Shown: piece by piece, positions 5,786 through 6,716 of the stretch
Numbering within the stretch: position 1 is the first letter of the stretch
How the letters are laid out: every line of letters begins with the position of its first letter
Assembly: GCA_001796045.1 (NCBI GenBank)
Contig: MGLN01000095.1
Span: forward strand, 1,579-8,294
Origin: Caulobacterales bacterium RIFOXYB1_FULL_67_16
Lineage (GTDB): Bacteria; Pseudomonadota; Alphaproteobacteria; Caulobacterales; Caulobacteraceae
DNA length: 6,716 nucleotides
Direction: 5' to 3'
Position numbers and translations under genes: made by a program
Notes under the pieces: model-generated
Databases searched by the model: none
Seen by the model: the letters and a program-made list of their open reading frames with translations, nothing else
Told to the model about the DNA's origin: nothing

Positions 5786-5814
5786 GCCGCGATCCGTCCG
5801 GGTCAGCGGCTTTT
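5786..5814 (+). promoter_or_regulatory. hairpin plus T-run in the rpmJ leader
   Basis: GCCGCGATCC (5786-5795) pairs with GGGTC-A-GCGGC (5800-5810), leaving a GTCC tetraloop, one bulged A and one G-T wobble. TTTTCTATT follows directly. The shape is that of an intrinsic terminator but it lies after the predicted start of transcription and before the rpmJ ribosome binding site (AGGA, 5830-5833). It may be an attenuator, a 5'-end stabilising hairpin, or the terminator of upstream transcription. Confidence 0.5.
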
Positions 5815-5842
5815 CTATTGGTTTCTCTCAGGACGTCCGACC

Positions 5843-5968
5843 ATGAAGGTCCGTAGCTCGCTCAAGTCCCTGAAGACCCGTCACCGCGACTGCAAGGTCG
5901 TGCGTCGCAAGGGCCGGGTCTATGTCATCAACAAGACCGACCCCCGCTTCAAGGCCAAGCAAGGCTAA
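5843..5968 (+). CDS. rpmJ: 50S ribosomal protein L36
   Basis: A complete 41-residue protein of the large ribosomal subunit, with the family core CKVVRRKGRVYVINK and the ending FKAKQG. It is rich in Lys and Arg as expected for rRNA contact. The zinc-binding form of L36 carries CxxC plus a later Cys and His; this one keeps only Cys17, so it is the zinc-free (C-minus) form common in alphaproteobacteria. AGGA at 5830-5833 lies nine bases ahead of the ATG. The gene stands alone, with its own promoter upstream and a strong terminator at 6066-6094, instead of sitting in the large ribosomal protein operon. Confidence 0.96.
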   Translation: MKVRSSLKSLKTRHRDCKVVRRKGRVYVINKTDPRFKAKQG

Positions 5969-5980
5969 GCTGCGTTCTCA

Positions 5981-6042
5981 GCGCGTCGCCCGGAGGCGCG
6001 CGCACGCAGGTCTGCGCTACAGCCGCCTTAGGGGCGGCAGCG
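5981..6042 (+). other. two GC-rich hairpins downstream of rpmJ
   Basis: First hairpin: GCGCG-T-CGCC (5981-5990), loop CGGA, GGCG-CGCGC (5995-6003), nine pairs with one bulged T. Second: CGCT-ACA-GCCGCC (6015-6027), loop TTAGG, GGCGGC-AGCG (6033-6042), ten pairs with a three-base bulge. Both precede the terminator at 6066, so the rpmJ mRNA would end in three stacked hairpins. They may protect the 3' end or form a stable 3'-derived RNA; no known RNA family is recognised. Confidence 0.4.
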
Positions 6043-6065
6043 TGGGAAACGCCCTGACGATCCAC

Positions 6066-6094
6066 AGGCTGCGGATTCTGTCCGCGGCCTTTTT
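6066..6094 (+). terminator. intrinsic terminator of rpmJ
   Basis: AGGCTGCGGA (6066-6075) pairs over ten bases with TCCGCGGCCT (6081-6090), with one T-G wobble and a TTCTG loop, followed by TTTT and CGTGTT. It is the clearest terminator in the window and separates rpmJ from gapR. Confidence 0.85.
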
Positions 6095-6105
6095 CGTGTT
6101 CGCGG

Positions 6106-6134
6106 TTGAGTCGCGTCGGCCGGCATGGTTAGCG
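6106..6134 (+). promoter_or_regulatory. probable gapR promoter overlapping a GANTC site
   Basis: TTGAGT (6106-6111) and TTAGCG (6129-6134) are 17 bases apart, placed just after the rpmJ terminator and 30 bases before gapR. The -35 box overlaps GAGTC (6108-6112), a CcrM methylation target in this order of bacteria. GGAG (6151-6154) is the ribosome binding site, nine bases from the ATG. The -10 box is weak. Confidence 0.45.
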
Positions 6135-6163
6135 TCCGCCCCTGATTTCTGGAGTATTCCCCC

Positions 6164-6439
6164 ATGGCCGATGACGCCTCGTTCGACGGCAATCCCGACG
6201 TCCTGACCGCAACGGCGCAAGGCCGTCTGCGCACCATCATCGAGCGGCTGGAGCGGCTCGAAGAGGACAAGCAGGCCGTCATGACCGACATGAAGGAGGT
6301 CTTCGCCGAGGCCAAGGGCGAGGGTTATGACGTCAAGGTCCTGCGCAAGGTCATCCGCATCAGGAAGCAGGACAAGGCCAAGCGCCAGGAGGAGGAGGCC
6401 ATCCTGGACCTCTATCTGTCGGCCCTCGGCGAGGTCTGA
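6164..6439 (+). CDS. gapR: GapR family nucleoid-associated protein (DUF2312)
   Basis: A 91-residue protein closely matching Caulobacter GapR: the MADDA start, DVLTATAQGRLRTIIERLERLE, then AEAKGEGYDVKVLRKVIRIR, KQDKAKRQEEEAILDLYLSAL. GapR is a small helical protein that clamps overtwisted, AT-rich DNA ahead of replication forks and transcription units, aids topoisomerase action, and is needed for normal cell-cycle progression in Caulobacter. Residues about 15-50 form a long charged coiled-coil helix; 56-75 hold the cluster of Lys and Arg expected to face DNA; 76-89 form the C-terminal helix used in oligomer formation. Length is normal. It has its own promoter, a GGAG site nine bases upstream, and lies 12 bases before a further open frame that may be cotranscribed. 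Confidence 0.94.
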   Translation: MADDASFDGNPDVLTATAQGRLRTIIERLERLEEDKQAVMTDMKEVFAEAKGEGYDVKVLRKVIRIRKQDKAKRQEEEAILDLYLSALGEV

Positions 6440-6443
6440 GGAG
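6439..6443 (+). promoter_or_regulatory. ribosome binding site that supports a CTG start
   Basis: AGGAG begins on the last base of the gapR stop codon and lies eight bases before CTG at 6452. No ATG, GTG or TTG exists in that frame between the in-frame stop TAG at 6446-6448 and codon 23 (TTG at 6518), so the site points to CTG. Confidence 0.5.
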
Positions 6444-6451
6444 ATTAGGGG

Positions 6452-6716
6452 CTGAAGCGTAAACCGCCTTCCGACAGCCCCTTCGAGGCCCAGCGCAAGG
6501 CGGCGCAACGCGCCGCCTTGAACGCCTTGAAACGCGCCCGCCGCTCGGCCGAGAAGGCGGGCGTTTCCTTGTCCGAATGGGAGGGGGAGTTCCTCGATTC
6601 GGTCAGCGAGCGGGTGAAAACCCACGGCCGCGCCTTCGCCGACCCCGAAAAGGGCGCGCCGGGCCAGGCTTTGTCGGCCATGCAGGGCCGCAAGCTGAAG
6701 GAGATCGCCGCCAAGG
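6452..6716 (+). CDS. unrecognised basic helical protein, partial at right edge, probable CTG start
   Basis: An open frame of 88 visible codons runs off the window. If begun at CTG it reads MKRKPPSDSPFEAQRK and continues as a Lys/Arg/Ala-rich helix (AAQRAALNALKRARRSAEKAG), then LSEWEGEFLDSVSERVKTHG, a loop RAFADPEKGAPGQALS and MQGRKLKEIAAK. Base and codon use match the neighbouring genes, and the protein-like pattern extends back to the first codon after the CTG, which argues against a start at the later TTG codons (6518, 6527). The basic N-terminal third could contact nucleic acid. It follows gapR by 12 bases and may share its transcript. I do not recognise a family; any function is unknown. 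Confidence 0.7.
   Translation, partial: MKRKPPSDSPFEAQRKAAQRAALNALKRARRSAEKAGVSLSEWEGEFLDSVSERVKTHGRAFADPEKGAPGQALSAMQGRKLKEIAAK

Overview
The window is GC-rich, with short intergenic gaps and the gene content of an alphaproteobacterium of the Caulobacterales. The best clues are a GapR (DUF2312) gene very close to the Caulobacter form, GANTC (CcrM-type) sites in several intergenic regions, and alphaproteobacterial palindromic intergenic repeats. A Brevundimonas-like genome is my best guess, by inference only.

Left part (1-2717, plus strand): the last 18 codons of an upstream gene overlap methylmalonyl-CoA epimerase (mce) by ATGA. This suggests a propionyl/methylmalonyl-CoA operon whose mutase may lie just outside the window. 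Next comes a secreted lipoprotein joining an MliC-like lysozyme-inhibitor domain to a DUF4232 domain, then kbl (glycine C-acetyltransferase).

Middle (2718-4105): kbl and tdh (L-threonine 3-dehydrogenase) form the two-step threonine-to-glycine plus acetyl-CoA pathway, but a 99-bp REP-like element made of two inverted hairpins separates them. A second, unrelated pair of inverted palindromic repeats follows tdh, between it and a convergent gene. This Tdh has lost all four cysteines of the classical structural-zinc lobe.

Right part (4106-6716): a minus-strand MltB-type lytic transglycosylase lipoprotein is followed on the plus strand by a tRNA-Cys(GCA)-like gene with an abnormal cloverleaf. Then come rpmJ (ribosomal protein L36) with its own promoter, leader hairpin and strong terminator, gapR (nucleoid-associated protein) with its own promoter, and the start of an unrecognised basic helical protein that seems to begin at CTG.

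I see no mobile element with a transposase, no CRISPR array and no defence or secondary-metabolite system. The points most worth a second look are the tRNA-Cys-like gene, the zinc-lobe loss in Tdh, the two paired-palindrome elements, the MliC-DUF4232 fusion and the probable CTG start after gapR.
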